A stretch of 64,000 nt of DNA, taken from contig NZ_BDCM01000016.1 of assembly GCF_001613505.1 (NCBI RefSeq), positions 62,001-126,000 on the forward strand. Reading direction: 5' to 3'. This DNA comes from Nocardia mikamii NBRC 108933. GTDB lineage: Bacteria > Actinomycetota > Actinomycetes > Mycobacteriales > Mycobacteriaceae. The notes beneath the pieces were generated by a model. It ran no database searches and was not told the origin of the DNA. It saw nothing but the letters and a program-made list of their open reading frames with translations. The position numbers were made by a program, and so were the translations under genes. Positions 23,386 to 31,995 of the stretch are shown here, in pieces; the first letter of the stretch is position 1, and the number at the start of each line of letters is the position of its first letter.

Positions 23386-24785
23386 CGAGCGGCCCCCGGC
23401 ACGCCGAGCGGGCCGCCGCCGCGATGATCCTGCGTTCGGAGGAGCGCAAGAAGCAACTGCGCCGGCAGCTGTCGGAGACCGCGCCGTTTCCTGGCCGATC
23501 GGGCCGCCGGTATGACGGTGTCCTGGACGCGTACCACGGCGAGACCGGATTCGAGATCGATCCGGCGGCGTCGCGCGCCCTGCGGCGGGCGTGGAACGAC
23601 TTGGCGCCGCATCGGATCCGGCGCAGAGGTCTGCCGGACTACGACAAGCGGCAACCGCTCGAGTTGCGGGAGTCGGCCGCCGCCCGCCTGTTCGACCGGC
23701 TGCACCGCCCCGCCGACGGAGTGACCGGCGTCCGGGTTCGTGCCGACGAGGTTGTCGTCTGCCCGTATTCGAGCATGCTGATGCTCGAGGAGGTGATCGC
23801 GACCGTCGTGCGTCCCGGCGCGGTGATCGTCTGTCCCGAGGGCTTCTACAAGAACTTCGCCACGCACATCGCGAAATTCGATGTGCGCGTGGTGGTTCCG
23901 GAGGCCACAGCGGACGATTCGTTCCGCATCGACCCGATCGCACTGGCCCGGGAACTGGCACGGCACGGTGATGCCGTCTGTGCCGTACTGCTGACGCTGC
24001 CGGGCAATCCGGTCGTCACGCGGTACTCGTCGGACGAATTGCGGGAACTCGCAGAGGTGCTCGTCGCGGCCGAGGTTCCGGTGGTCTGCGATATGGCCTT
24101 CGACCGGCTCGTCGGCGGGCATATCCCGCTCGCCGCGCTGGAGGTGCCGACCGCGCAGGGCTCGGTCCGGTTGTACGACCGGATGGTGACCGTGACCGGT
24201 AATTCGAAGGGCTACAACGCTTTCGGACCGTGCAAACTGGGCGCGGCGTGCACCGGCGACACGCAGTGGCTGGAGCGCATCCGGGCGCGACTCACCATCG
24301 CTTTTCAGCGTGAGAGTACACATCTGGTGCGCGCGGTGCTGGACCATACGCCCGACGCCTATTTCGAGCACAACCGGAAGCTGGTGCGCGAACAGTTCGA
24401 TACCGCTCTGGACCGGATCGCCGCGATCAATGCCGAATTCGGCTCGAATGTTCTGCGGCCGTTGGGCTCCGGCGCGAGCATGTTCCTGTCCGTGGTCGCC
24501 GACTCGGCCCTTTTGGATGCGGCGGGCGTGTGCGACAGCGCCGATCTCGAGGATCTCTTGCTGGCCGGTGCGGGAATCGACAGTGTCGCGCTGGGGCGTA
24601 CCGGTTCACCACGGACGGGTGTGCGGCTCAACGTCCTCGCGCCCCGGCACGGACCCGGCACCGAGTCGCGAGAGTTGATCGACGAACTGTTCGACCGGCT
24701 CGGCGGGCTGGTCGCCGAGCTGAGCGGTGGCGCCACCTACCGCGACATCCTGCGGCGGCGCGGAATCGCGGAGCCACCGGCGTGA
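23382..24785 (+). CDS. PLP-dependent aminotransferase, fold type I
   Basis: 467 aa, class I/II aminotransferase. PLP lysine is predicted at Lys276 in TGNSKGYNAFGPCKLG, where the distal Lys may take the place of the usual phosphate-contacting Arg. LTLPGNPVVTRYS corresponds to the NPTG loop, and VVCDMAFDRLVGGHIP to the Asp/Tyr strand with Phe replacing Tyr. YSSMLMLEEVIATVVRPGAVIVCPEGFYKNF is the cofactor phosphate helix. About 70 residues longer at the N terminus than typical enzymes. It overlaps the genes on both sides (GTGA), so it acts with the transhydrogenase-like protein. Substrate unknown. Confidence 0.85.
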   Translation: MTSGPRHAERAAAAMILRSEERKKQLRRQLSETAPFPGRSGRRYDGVLDAYHGETGFEIDPAASRALRRAWNDLAPHRIRRRGLPDYDKRQPLELRESAAARLFDRLHRPADGVTGVRVRADEVVVCPYSSMLMLEEVIATVVRPGAVIVCPEGFYKNFATHIAKFDVRVVVPEATADDSFRIDPIALARELARHGDAVCAVLLTLPGNPVVTRYSSDELRELAEVLVAAEVPVVCDMAFDRLVGGHIPLAALEVPTAQGSVRLYDRMVTVTGNSKGYNAFGPCKLGAACTGDTQWLERIRARLTIAFQRESTHLVRAVLDHTPDAYFEHNRKLVREQFDTALDRIAAINAEFGSNVLRPLGSGASMFLSVVADSALLDAAGVCDSADLEDLLLAGAGIDSVALGRTGSPRTGVRLNVLAPRHGPGTESRELIDELFDRLGGLVAELSGGATYRDILRRRGIAEPPA

Positions 24786-25804
24786 TCGTCGGCGTGCTGC
24801 GCGAGACCGCCGCCCGGGAACGGCGGGTGGCGTTGACGCCGGACGGAGTCCGACGCCTGATCACGGCCGGCATGCGGGTCGTGCTCGAGGTCGGCGCCGG
24901 GCGGGCGGCCGGATTCGACGACGCCGCCTACCGGTTCGCGGGGGCGGCCCTCGTGGACGATCCGGGCGCGGTGGTCGCGGCGTGCGATGTGCTGGCCTGG
25001 GTCAAGCCGACCACCCACGACCTGCGCGCGATGCCGCGGCGGCCGCATCTCACGCTGATCGGCTTCCAGGACCCGCTGCGGCGAGCGCCGGACATCGCCG
25101 AACTGCGGGATGTGGGCGTGGAATCGATTGCGTTCGAGCTGTTTTCCCACGAAGCCGGTGCCCTGGACGCGCTTTCGGCGATGAGCCGGATCGCCGGCAG
25201 TGTGGCCTATCTCGCGGGCCGGCGGCTGGTGCCGCGCACCGTGCGCAGGCCGATCCGTTCCCTGATTCTGGGATGCGGGCCGGCCGGACTGTCGGCCGTC
25301 GCGGCGGCAGCCGCGTGCGGGGCCGAACCGCCGGTGGTGCTGGGACGTCGGCCCGAACTGCGACAGGCGCTGAACGCGCAGGGCCCCAACGTCTTTCACT
25401 GGTCCCGCGACATCGACACCGCCTGCGTCCTGGAGCGGATCCGCGCGGACGAACCGGATCTGGTCTTCTGCGCCGCGGTGCGGCGTGGACAACGGGCTCC
25501 GCTGCTGGTCGACGGGACTGCGCTCGACGCGCTGGGAGACGGCGCGGTCGTGGTCGACCTGACCGCCAAGGCGGGTGGCAACTGCGCGGCGACCGTCACC
25601 GACGCGACCGTGGTGCTGCGCAACGGCGTCGTGGTGACCCACCGCTCGAACTATCCGGCGCGCCGACCGGCCCCGGCCAGCCGGGCCTACAGTGCGGCGG
25701 TAACCGCCGCGATACTGCGACTGGCGGAATCCGGTCTGCCGTGTGATCAGACGGTGTCGGAGGCTTCCGCTTCGAATGCTTCCGCCACGATCGGACGAAC
25801 CTGA
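24782..25804 (+). CDS. Alanine dehydrogenase / PntA-domain-I-like protein
   Basis: 340 aa. N-terminal VGVLRETAARERRVALTPDGVRRLITAGMRVVLEVGAG is the AlaDH/PNT signature; Arg14/15 and Lys near 74 (LAWVKP) correspond to substrate residues of alanine dehydrogenase, but His96 is replaced (LIGFQDP has Gln) and the catalytic Asp270 region reads DLTAKAGGNC, as in transhydrogenase alpha subunits (GGNC). The nucleotide motif is GCGPAG, and the strand after it ends VVLGRRPE with two Arg, which may favour NADP. It is soluble, with no pntB gene nearby. GTG 24782 overlaps the aminotransferase stop. The 3' end overlaps lipB-like by 58 bases, convergent. Confidence 0.75.
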   Translation: MIVGVLRETAARERRVALTPDGVRRLITAGMRVVLEVGAGRAAGFDDAAYRFAGAALVDDPGAVVAACDVLAWVKPTTHDLRAMPRRPHLTLIGFQDPLRRAPDIAELRDVGVESIAFELFSHEAGALDALSAMSRIAGSVAYLAGRRLVPRTVRRPIRSLILGCGPAGLSAVAAAAACGAEPPVVLGRRPELRQALNAQGPNVFHWSRDIDTACVLERIRADEPDLVFCAAVRRGQRAPLLVDGTALDALGDGAVVVDLTAKAGGNCAATVTDATVVLRNGVVVTHRSNYPARRPAPASRAYSAAVTAAILRLAESGLPCDQTVSEASASNASATIGRT

Positions 25805-26397
25805 TCCATTCCGGCACCCGGTTGTTCGCGCCGCACCGACGTCATATCCACGTCGGGCAGTCCGCACGCGACGGCCCACTGCCACGGTTCCAGGTCGCCG
25901 TCGACATTCACGGCGAAGCCGTGGCTGGTGACGCCGCGGCTCTGCCGCATGCCGATGGAGACGATCTTGCGGCCCGTCTCGACGGTCCACACGCCGGTGA
26001 GCAGTTCCGAGCCCGGCGGAGTATCGCGGCGTTGCGCCCGGATGCCCAGCCGGCCGAGCGCGGCGACCAGGCGGTATTCGACCTCGCGGATGTAGTCCAC
26101 GACGCCTTCGCCCGCACCGAGTTTCACGACGAGGTATCCGACGAGCTGCCCCGGGCCGTGATAGGTGAGCTGTCCGCCGCGGGTGGTCTCGACCACCGGA
26201 ATCCCGTGGTCCGGATCGGGGAGATGCGCACTCGGCGTCCGGCGCCCGATCGTATAGACCTGCGGATGGCTGAGCAGCCACAACGTATCCGGCCGTTCGT
26301 CGCGCTGGCGCTGTTCCACCAGTTCGGTCATGCGTTCCATGGCCTTGTCGTAGTCGACGAGTTCGTCCTGGATCAGTGTCAGCGGCCGCGCCCTCAT
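25747..26397 (-). CDS. lipB: Octanoyl-[ACP]:protein octanoyltransferase (LipB family)
   Basis: 216 aa. Transfers octanoyl from ACP to lipoyl domains. The family signature RGGQLTYHGPGQ is at 73-84, the catalytic Lys144 in GRKIVSIGMRQSRGVTSHG and the acyl-accepting Cys178 in ACGLPDVDMTSV. Length and motifs are complete, so it looks active. No lipA gene is adjacent, contrary to the usual lipB-lipA order in actinobacteria, so it may be a second copy. It is convergent with and overlaps the transhydrogenase-like gene. Confidence 0.9.
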   Translation of the reverse strand: MRARPLTLIQDELVDYDKAMERMTELVEQRQRDERPDTLWLLSHPQVYTIGRRTPSAHLPDPDHGIPVVETTRGGQLTYHGPGQLVGYLVVKLGAGEGVVDYIREVEYRLVAALGRLGIRAQRRDTPPGSELLTGVWTVETGRKIVSIGMRQSRGVTSHGFAVNVDGDLEPWQWAVACGLPDVDMTSVRREQPGAGMDQVRPIVAEAFEAEASDTV

Positions 26398-26456
26398 GAT
26401 CCGAGAATACGACCGGTGCCGACGGCGACGTCGCGCAGCGCGCGGTACGCCATTTC

Positions 26457-27686
26457 TCAGTACGCCTCGGTGTTGAGTTTGTCCCGCGCCGGCAGTGCGT
26501 CGCCGCGCACCGTGACCCGATCGATGGGCAAGCCGCCGTCGAGGCTGGACAGCGTGCCGGCATCGCCGCGCAGCGTCAGCTCGTCACCGCCGAGGGACAG
26601 ATGTTCCAGCTCGGTCTCGGTGACAGCGGACGTACGGTGACGCCGGTTGTGCACGATGCTGCTGAGGTAGGCCGCGGCGATGATCCCCACTCCCAGCAGG
26701 CCGGTGACAACCTCGTTCAGGTGATGGCCGGTGGAGACCAGCAGGATCGCCGCGAGCGCGCCGATCGCCCAGTGCGCACCGTGTTCGAGATAGATGTACT
26801 CGGCCAGCGTGCCGCGCCGGACCAGGTAGACGGTGATCGAACGGACGAACATCGCGCCGATCAGCCCCAGCCCGAGTGCGATGACGATCGGATCCGCGCT
26901 GATGGCGAAGGCGCCGATCACGCCGTCGAAGGAGAACGAGGCGTCCAGCACTTCGAGGTAGACGAAGCCGAAGAAGGCGGCGCGCCCGGTCAGCAGAGCG
27001 GCGCGCGAGGGGCCCTGTCCGGGCTGCTCGTTCTCGAAATGGGCGCCGAGACCGTCGACGAGAAAATAGGTGGCCATGCCGAGAGCGCCGGAGACCATGA
27101 CGACGTCGGCCTTGTTGTTCGGCGCGAGCACTCCGGCGGTGAGCACCAGCGCGATGAGCGCGATCACCACGGTGAACATCGAGAACCGCCCGATCCGCGC
27201 CAGCGGGCGCTCGAGCCAGCTCAGCCAGGTGACCTCACGCTGGGCGCAGATGTAGTTCAGGAACAGCAGCAGCAGGAACATCCCGCCGAAGGCCGCGATC
27301 TTCGGATTGGCGTCGTTGAGCAGTGTCTCGTAGCTCGGCCGGCCGTCCGGGAAGAAGGGCGCGCCGCCGGCGGGCGGGTTCATCGCCAGCCGCAGCGCCT
27401 CGATCGGGTCCAGATGCGCACCGATCGCGACCACCACCAGTGGGAAGACCAGGCGCATCCCGAAGACCGCGATCACCATTCCCACGGTGAGGAAGATGCG
27501 CTGCCAGAACGCGCTCATGCGTTGCAGGACACTGGCATTGACCACCGCGTTGTCGAACGACAGCGATACCTCGAGAACGCCGAGGGCTGCGACCAGCACC
27601 ACGGCCTCCGGCCCGCCGTACAGCACCGCGACGACCAGGGACGCCGCGGCAACCAGGAACGACAGGGCGAAAACTCGCACGAACAT
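26457..27686 (-). CDS. DUF475 (TerC-superfamily) integral membrane protein
   Basis: 409 aa. About nine membrane helices with the TerC/DUF475 signatures: VLEVSLSFDNAVVNASVLQRM near the N terminus and VYLEVLDASFSFDGVIGAFAIS in the second half, each with paired acidic residues thought to bind or move metal ions. RLVFPLVVVAIGAHLDPIEALRLA and the Asn/Gly-rich loop are usual for DUF475. The cytoplasmic tail is acidic and then repetitive (GGDELTLRGDAGTLSSLDGG). ATG 27686 follows AAAGGCATCGG; the 38 codons upstream in frame lack a ribosome site and contain the promoter. Function may be manganese or tellurite-stress related. Confidence 0.85.
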   Translation of the reverse strand: MFVRVFALSFLVAAASLVVAVLYGGPEAVVLVAALGVLEVSLSFDNAVVNASVLQRMSAFWQRIFLTVGMVIAVFGMRLVFPLVVVAIGAHLDPIEALRLAMNPPAGGAPFFPDGRPSYETLLNDANPKIAAFGGMFLLLLFLNYICAQREVTWLSWLERPLARIGRFSMFTVVIALIALVLTAGVLAPNNKADVVMVSGALGMATYFLVDGLGAHFENEQPGQGPSRAALLTGRAAFFGFVYLEVLDASFSFDGVIGAFAISADPIVIALGLGLIGAMFVRSITVYLVRRGTLAEYIYLEHGAHWAIGALAAILLVSTGHHLNEVVTGLLGVGIIAAAYLSSIVHNRRHRTSAVTETELEHLSLGGDELTLRGDAGTLSSLDGGLPIDRVTVRGDALPARDKLNTEAY

Positions 27687-27807
27687 GCCGATGCCTTTCG
27701 TCAATTCGACACCCGCGGGGGGTATGACCTCGCGGGTCACAGCATTCAGAGTGCTCGCAACCCTGCCTCGATTGTGACAGTTGAAGTGGTCCGGCGACAA
27801 TCGGCAG

Positions 27808-28464
27808 CTAGTACCAGTGGTGGGACTGCCAGAATGCCCACGCCCCGTCGGGGCTGCCGTACCGCTCGACCATGTAGTCGTAGGTCCAGCGGATCTGGGT
27901 CACGGGGTTGATCATCCAGTCCACGCCGTGGGAGGCCATCCGCTCCGGCGGCAACGCCTGCCCGAGGCCGTAGGCGCCCGATTCCGGATTGACGGCGAAC
28001 GGATTCCAGCTGCTCTCATGCGTGATCACGTTGTCGAACGAGGGGAACTGGGGGGCCGGAACGATCGTGAGGGCGACCGTCTTCATCGGCAGGCCCAGCA
28101 GCAGACCCGCCGTGGCCGACCCGGAGGATCCCGCCGAGCCCGAGGCCGAACCGGATGCCGATCCGGAGGTGTCGGCGCAGGCGGGGCCGCAGTCGGCGTC
28201 GGCCGTCGTCGCCAGGGCCGCCAGTGCTCCGACCAGCCACAGTGCGCAGAACGCGGCGAGGGCGGCGCGGCGCAGGGGGAACTTCGGTGTCGTCTCGGTC
28301 ACAATTTCGACGGCGGCCGAGGCGGGTGCCGAAGATGGCGGCAAGGTTGCCGGGCCGATCGGCGATGCGGAAGTGACCGGAAAATGCGTTGCCGAATCGG
28401 TGGGCTTCGCGGTCTGATTTGTCGGCTGGGCCGGAATTCGGGCGGGCTCGATTGGCGCAGACAT
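27808..28464 (-). CDS. Transglycosylase-like (SLT fold) membrane-anchored protein
   Basis: 218 aa. Pro/Thr-rich cytoplasmic start, one membrane helix at about 66-88 (AALAAFCALWLVGALAAL), a Ser/Gly/Ala spacer, then a C-terminal goose-lysozyme-type domain: VITHESSWNPFAVNPESGAYGLGQALPPERM with predicted catalytic Glu150, ending GAWAFWQSHHWY, as in many actinobacterial SLT proteins. It should act on peptidoglycan outside the membrane. ATG 28464 follows GGAAGGACC. It stands alone between a DUF475 gene and the second MarR locus. Confidence 0.85.
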   Translation of the reverse strand: MSAPIEPARIPAQPTNQTAKPTDSATHFPVTSASPIGPATLPPSSAPASAAVEIVTETTPKFPLRRAALAAFCALWLVGALAALATTADADCGPACADTSGSASGSASGSAGSSGSATAGLLLGLPMKTVALTIVPAPQFPSFDNVITHESSWNPFAVNPESGAYGLGQALPPERMASHGVDWMINPVTQIRWTYDYMVERYGSPDGAWAFWQSHHWY

Positions 28465-28632
28465 GGTCAGCTCGGTCCTTCCGTGTCGACTTGCCGATCG
28501 ATCAGAGTCGGAAATGCGACAGGTCGAGCAAACCATCGGTAATCCCGGGATGTCCGGATTGGGATCGGCGTGTCCGGCACGGGCTTCCCAGGTGTGAGCC
28601 GGGGTACGTGCGAGCGGGATCCGAACGTATGT

Positions 28633-28653
28633 ATAGTTGGCCTCAGCAACTAG
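28633..28653. promoter_or_regulatory. MarR operator, copy 2
   Basis: ATAGTTG-N7-CAACTAG, one mismatch from perfect, 48 bases before the second MarR start, equal to the site at 18349 in arms, spacing and distance. The right arm also forms CAACTAGTTG, a 10-bp palindrome, so a third half-site may exist. Confidence 0.75.
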
Positions 28654-28700
28654 TTGTACATGCTAATCAAATGCGTCGCGGGGAGTAAGGAAACTCGATC

Positions 28701-29282
28701 ATGGTCGTCGATGCCCGTGATTCCCGTGTGAGCACGCGGGCCGAAGGCGGTAGCTTGCGTAACCACGTAGGCCCTGGCGAACACGGCATCGAACACAGCG
28801 CCGGCGTCACCGAACAGGATGTGGCCGATCGACTCGGCGGCCAGCTGATCCGGTTGATGCGGGCGATCGGCAGAACCAAATCGCACATAGCCAAATACGG
28901 TCCGGACGGTCTGGAGCGATTGGCCTATTCTGTGCTGTTCTGCCTGGTCCACGACGGTCCGCAGCGGACGGGGAAGCTGGCGGACACCTTGCATACCGAA
29001 ACGTCGACCATCAGCAGGCAGACCAGATCGCTGGTGGCACACGGTCTGGTGGAACGCCGGGCCGACCCTGTGGACGGACGGGCCTGCGTGCTGGCGCCCA
29101 CCGCCGAAGGGGTGCGGGTCTTCGAGGAGAACCGCCGAAACCGCAACCGCTGGCTGGCCGAGGTGATGGCCGAGTGGCCCGCCGACGAACGGGCCAGATT
29201 GACCGATCTCCTCGAGCTGCTCGTCTGCGGCATCGAAGAATCCACAGCTGAAAAATCCACCGCAACAGCCGAACCGAATTAG
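28701..29282 (+). CDS. MarR-family regulator, copy 2
   Basis: 193 aa, paralogue of the protein at 18417 with a 25-residue longer, unrelated N terminus. The winged-helix core differs from copy 1 at few positions (LVHDGPQRTGKL, STISRQTRSLVAHGLVERRADP and DGRACVLA are identical), so cross-regulation of the two efflux loci is likely. ATG 28701; GGAGTAAGG lies just upstream. It stops 13 bases before the MFS start. Confidence 0.9.
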   Translation: MVVDARDSRVSTRAEGGSLRNHVGPGEHGIEHSAGVTEQDVADRLGGQLIRLMRAIGRTKSHIAKYGPDGLERLAYSVLFCLVHDGPQRTGKLADTLHTETSTISRQTRSLVAHGLVERRADPVDGRACVLAPTAEGVRVFEENRRNRNRWLAEVMAEWPADERARLTDLLELLVCGIEESTAEKSTATAEPN

Positions 29283-29295
29283 GGCTTACATACAC

Positions 29296-31995
29296 ATGAC
29301 GACTTCGACCAGTGAGGCTCCGCCGGCGCAGCCGAACGCTCCGACCGTCGCGCCGGCGGCGGATGTGCGACCGTCTCTGTCGCATCGGCAGATTTTGACT
29401 ATTTTGTCTGGTTTGTTGCTGGGGATGTTCTTGGCGGCGCTGGATCAGAATATTGTGAGTGTGGCGATTGTCCGGATCGCGAATAGTTTGCATGGTTTCG
29501 ATCAGCAGGCGTGGGCGACGACGGCGTATTTGATTACGGCGACGATTTCGACGCCGTTGTACGGCAAGTTGGCCGATATCTATGGTCGGAAGCCGTTCTA
29601 TCTGTTGGCGATCGGTATTTTCGTGGTGGGTTCGGCGGCGTGTACGTTCGCGACGTCGATGTATGAGCTGGCGGCCTTCCGCGCATTCCAGGGCTTGGGT
29701 GCCGGTGGCCTCATGTCGCTGGCCATGACCATCGTCGGCGATATCGTCCCGCCGCGTGAACGGGCCCGCTACCAGGGCTATTTCATGATGGTCTTCGGCA
29801 CCTCGACCGTGCTCGGCCCGGTGCTCGGCGGCCTGTTCTCCGATTACGACACGCTGTGGGGTATCGACGGCTGGCGTTGGGTGTTCCTGGTGAACGTCCC
29901 GATCGGCGTCGTCGCGCTCGGGGTCGTGGCCAAGGTGCTCAACGTCCCGCATCAGCGGCAGAAGTTGAACGTCGACTGGTGGGGCGCGATCGCGCTGGCG
30001 ATCTGTGTGGTGCCGTTGCTGATCGTGGCCGAACAAGGCCGCACCTGGGGCTGGGGTTCCGGCGATTCGGTGATCTGCTACGTCATCGGCGCGGTGGGCC
30101 TGGTGTTGTTCATCGGGGTGGAATACCTGATGAAGGATTCCGCGCTCATTCCGCTGCGGCTGTTCAAGAACTCCACGTTCTCGGTCGTGATGATCGGTGG
30201 TTTCATCGTCGGTATCGCGATGTTCGGCGCGATCAGCATGGTGCCGCTGTATCTGCAGGTCGTGCGCGGCTATTCGCCGACCGAGGCGGGTCTGTTGATG
30301 CTGCCGCTGGTGCTGGGCATCATGATCGGGTCGATGATCTCCGGTCAGGTCGTCAAGCGCACCGGCCGCTACAAGATTCTGCCGGTGGTCGGCACCTTCC
30401 TGGTGACCGTCGGCGCGCTGCTCTACGCCCAGTTGCACTTCGACAGCGCGATGTGGCAGGTGCTCGCGATCGGCGCGCTGGTCGGTCTGGGCCTGGGCTG
30501 CTGTATGCAGACGTTGATCATCGCGGCGCAGAATGCCGGTCCGCGTTCGGATATGGGTGTGTCGACGGCGTCGGCGACCTTCTTCCGCCAGGTCGGTGGC
30601 ACGCTGGGTGTCGCGGTCTTCCTGACGATTCTGTTCAATCTGTTGCCGCACAAGATCACCGACGCCTTCGGCGGTCACCTGCCGCCCGGACTCGACGCCG
30701 GCAAGCTGAACCAGTTGCAGGCCAACACCGCCGGAATCGGGGCGCTGCCACAGCAGATCAAGGATCCGATCCTGATCGGGTTCACCAACTCGATGCACGG
30801 CGTCTTCTACGCCGCGGCGGGCGTGGCCCTGCTGGCCTGCATCGTCATGATGTTCATGAAAGAGATTCCGCTGCAGGATGCGTCGGCGCCCGCACCGGCG
30901 CCGAAGGATCCGGTCGAGGCGGCCGAAGCCGAATGGGCCGAGAACCAGGTGTGGGAGGGCGCCGCCCAGGCGCTCTCCGAGCCAGAACCGGTTCTCGCCG
31001 CCGCGGCCGCAGGTCGGCACGCCGCGGCCAACGGGCACGAATCACATCGAATTGCGGAGGTTTCGGCGATGACCAACACTCCTGTCGTCAACTCCCACGG
31101 CAGCGGCCACGCCATCGGCGGGCAGGTGCAGCGGGCCGACGGCCGACCGGTCGCGGGCGCCGCGCTGACACTGATCGACCAACGCGGACACCAAGTTTCG
31201 CGTTCGACCGGCGACAGCGGCGGCCGCTATTCGATCGAGCCGCCCGGCGCGGGTAGCTACGTGCTGATCGTCTCGGCGAACGGTCACCAGCCGGCCGCGG
31301 TGAATGTCACCGCCGACGGGCGCACCCAGCGCCTCGATCTGACCCTGCAGGGTTCGGGTGAGCTGTCGGGTACGGTCCGCACCGCCGTCGCCGGACAGCC
31401 GCTGGCCGGTGCGACCGTCACCCTCACCGATCTGCGTGGTGAGGTGGTCGGCGCGGCCGTCACCGACGCGTCCGGCAACTACCTCTGCCACGGTGTGGTC
31501 TCGGGGACCTACACCCTGGTGGCGGTCGCCGAACATATGCGACCGAGCGCGACCGCGCTGGTCGTGCCCGACAGTGGCCTGCTGCACCACGACATCGAGC
31601 TCTCGCCGATGGCGGTGCTGACCGGAACCGTGCTCGCCGACGGCGGTGCGGTGCCGGACGCGGAGGTCACGGTGCTGGATCGCTCCGGAACCCCGATCGG
31701 GACCACTCGCACCGACGAGAACGGCCAGTACGTCCTGACCGACCTCAGCGAGGGCGAGTACACGGTGGTCGCGCGCGGTTATCCGCCGGTGACCAGCCGG
31801 GTCACCGTCGGCGGCGGCGAGGTCGAGCACGATGTCCGGCTGGGTTACGACGACGGTGACGAGGGCGATCGCCCGGCCGCCGAGCCCACCGGAGTCGCCG
31901 GCACGAACGGTGTCGCGACGAACGGAGAACGGAACGGGGTGCGGCACAATGGTGTCGAACCCAGTGGTGTCGATCAGAACACGGAGCTGTCATGA
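29296..31995 (+). CDS. DHA2-type MFS exporter with C-terminal beta modules, copy 2
   Basis: 899 aa, the same architecture as 18926: 14 predicted helices to residue about 521, an Ala/Glu-rich linker, then carboxypeptidase-regulatory-like modules at about 605-680, 685-765 and 772-850, and an extra Gly/Asn-rich tail with repeated NGV. Helix motifs are the same as copy 1 (FLAALDQNIVSVAIVRI, GKLADIYGRKPF). Identity to copy 1 comes in patches: complete in 29380-29693 and very high in several later segments, with diverged DNA between. It overlaps the YceI gene by four bases. Exported compound unknown; a lipophilic one is suggested by the YceI partner. Confidence 0.85.
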   Translation: MTTSTSEAPPAQPNAPTVAPAADVRPSLSHRQILTILSGLLLGMFLAALDQNIVSVAIVRIANSLHGFDQQAWATTAYLITATISTPLYGKLADIYGRKPFYLLAIGIFVVGSAACTFATSMYELAAFRAFQGLGAGGLMSLAMTIVGDIVPPRERARYQGYFMMVFGTSTVLGPVLGGLFSDYDTLWGIDGWRWVFLVNVPIGVVALGVVAKVLNVPHQRQKLNVDWWGAIALAICVVPLLIVAEQGRTWGWGSGDSVICYVIGAVGLVLFIGVEYLMKDSALIPLRLFKNSTFSVVMIGGFIVGIAMFGAISMVPLYLQVVRGYSPTEAGLLMLPLVLGIMIGSMISGQVVKRTGRYKILPVVGTFLVTVGALLYAQLHFDSAMWQVLAIGALVGLGLGCCMQTLIIAAQNAGPRSDMGVSTASATFFRQVGGTLGVAVFLTILFNLLPHKITDAFGGHLPPGLDAGKLNQLQANTAGIGALPQQIKDPILIGFTNSMHGVFYAAAGVALLACIVMMFMKEIPLQDASAPAPAPKDPVEAAEAEWAENQVWEGAAQALSEPEPVLAAAAAGRHAAANGHESHRIAEVSAMTNTPVVNSHGSGHAIGGQVQRADGRPVAGAALTLIDQRGHQVSRSTGDSGGRYSIEPPGAGSYVLIVSANGHQPAAVNVTADGRTQRLDLTLQGSGELSGTVRTAVAGQPLAGATVTLTDLRGEVVGAAVTDASGNYLCHGVVSGTYTLVAVAEHMRPSATALVVPDSGLLHHDIELSPMAVLTGTVLADGGAVPDAEVTVLDRSGTPIGTTRTDENGQYVLTDLSEGEYTVVARGYPPVTSRVTVGGGEVEHDVRLGYDDGDEGDRPAAEPTGVAGTNGVATNGERNGVRHNGVEPSGVDQNTELS
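29380..29693 (+). repeat. 314-bp block identical to 18992-19305
   Basis: Second copy of the identical tract, with the same in-frame position in the MFS gene and the same T-rich codon choice. Divergence resumes right after both ends of the tract. Confidence 0.9.

Noticed and set aside
22336..25804. Reading the XRE-aminotransferase-transhydrogenase trio as an opine metallophore (staphylopine-like) cluster
   Set aside because: No nicotianamine-synthase-like protein, no opine dehydrogenase motif and no metallophore transporter nearby.
29011..31038. A 675-codon frame antisense to the second MFS gene, with a similar frame antisense to the first
   Set aside because: Both are made by codon bias of the sense gene; resemblance between the two antisense frames follows from resemblance of the MFS genes.
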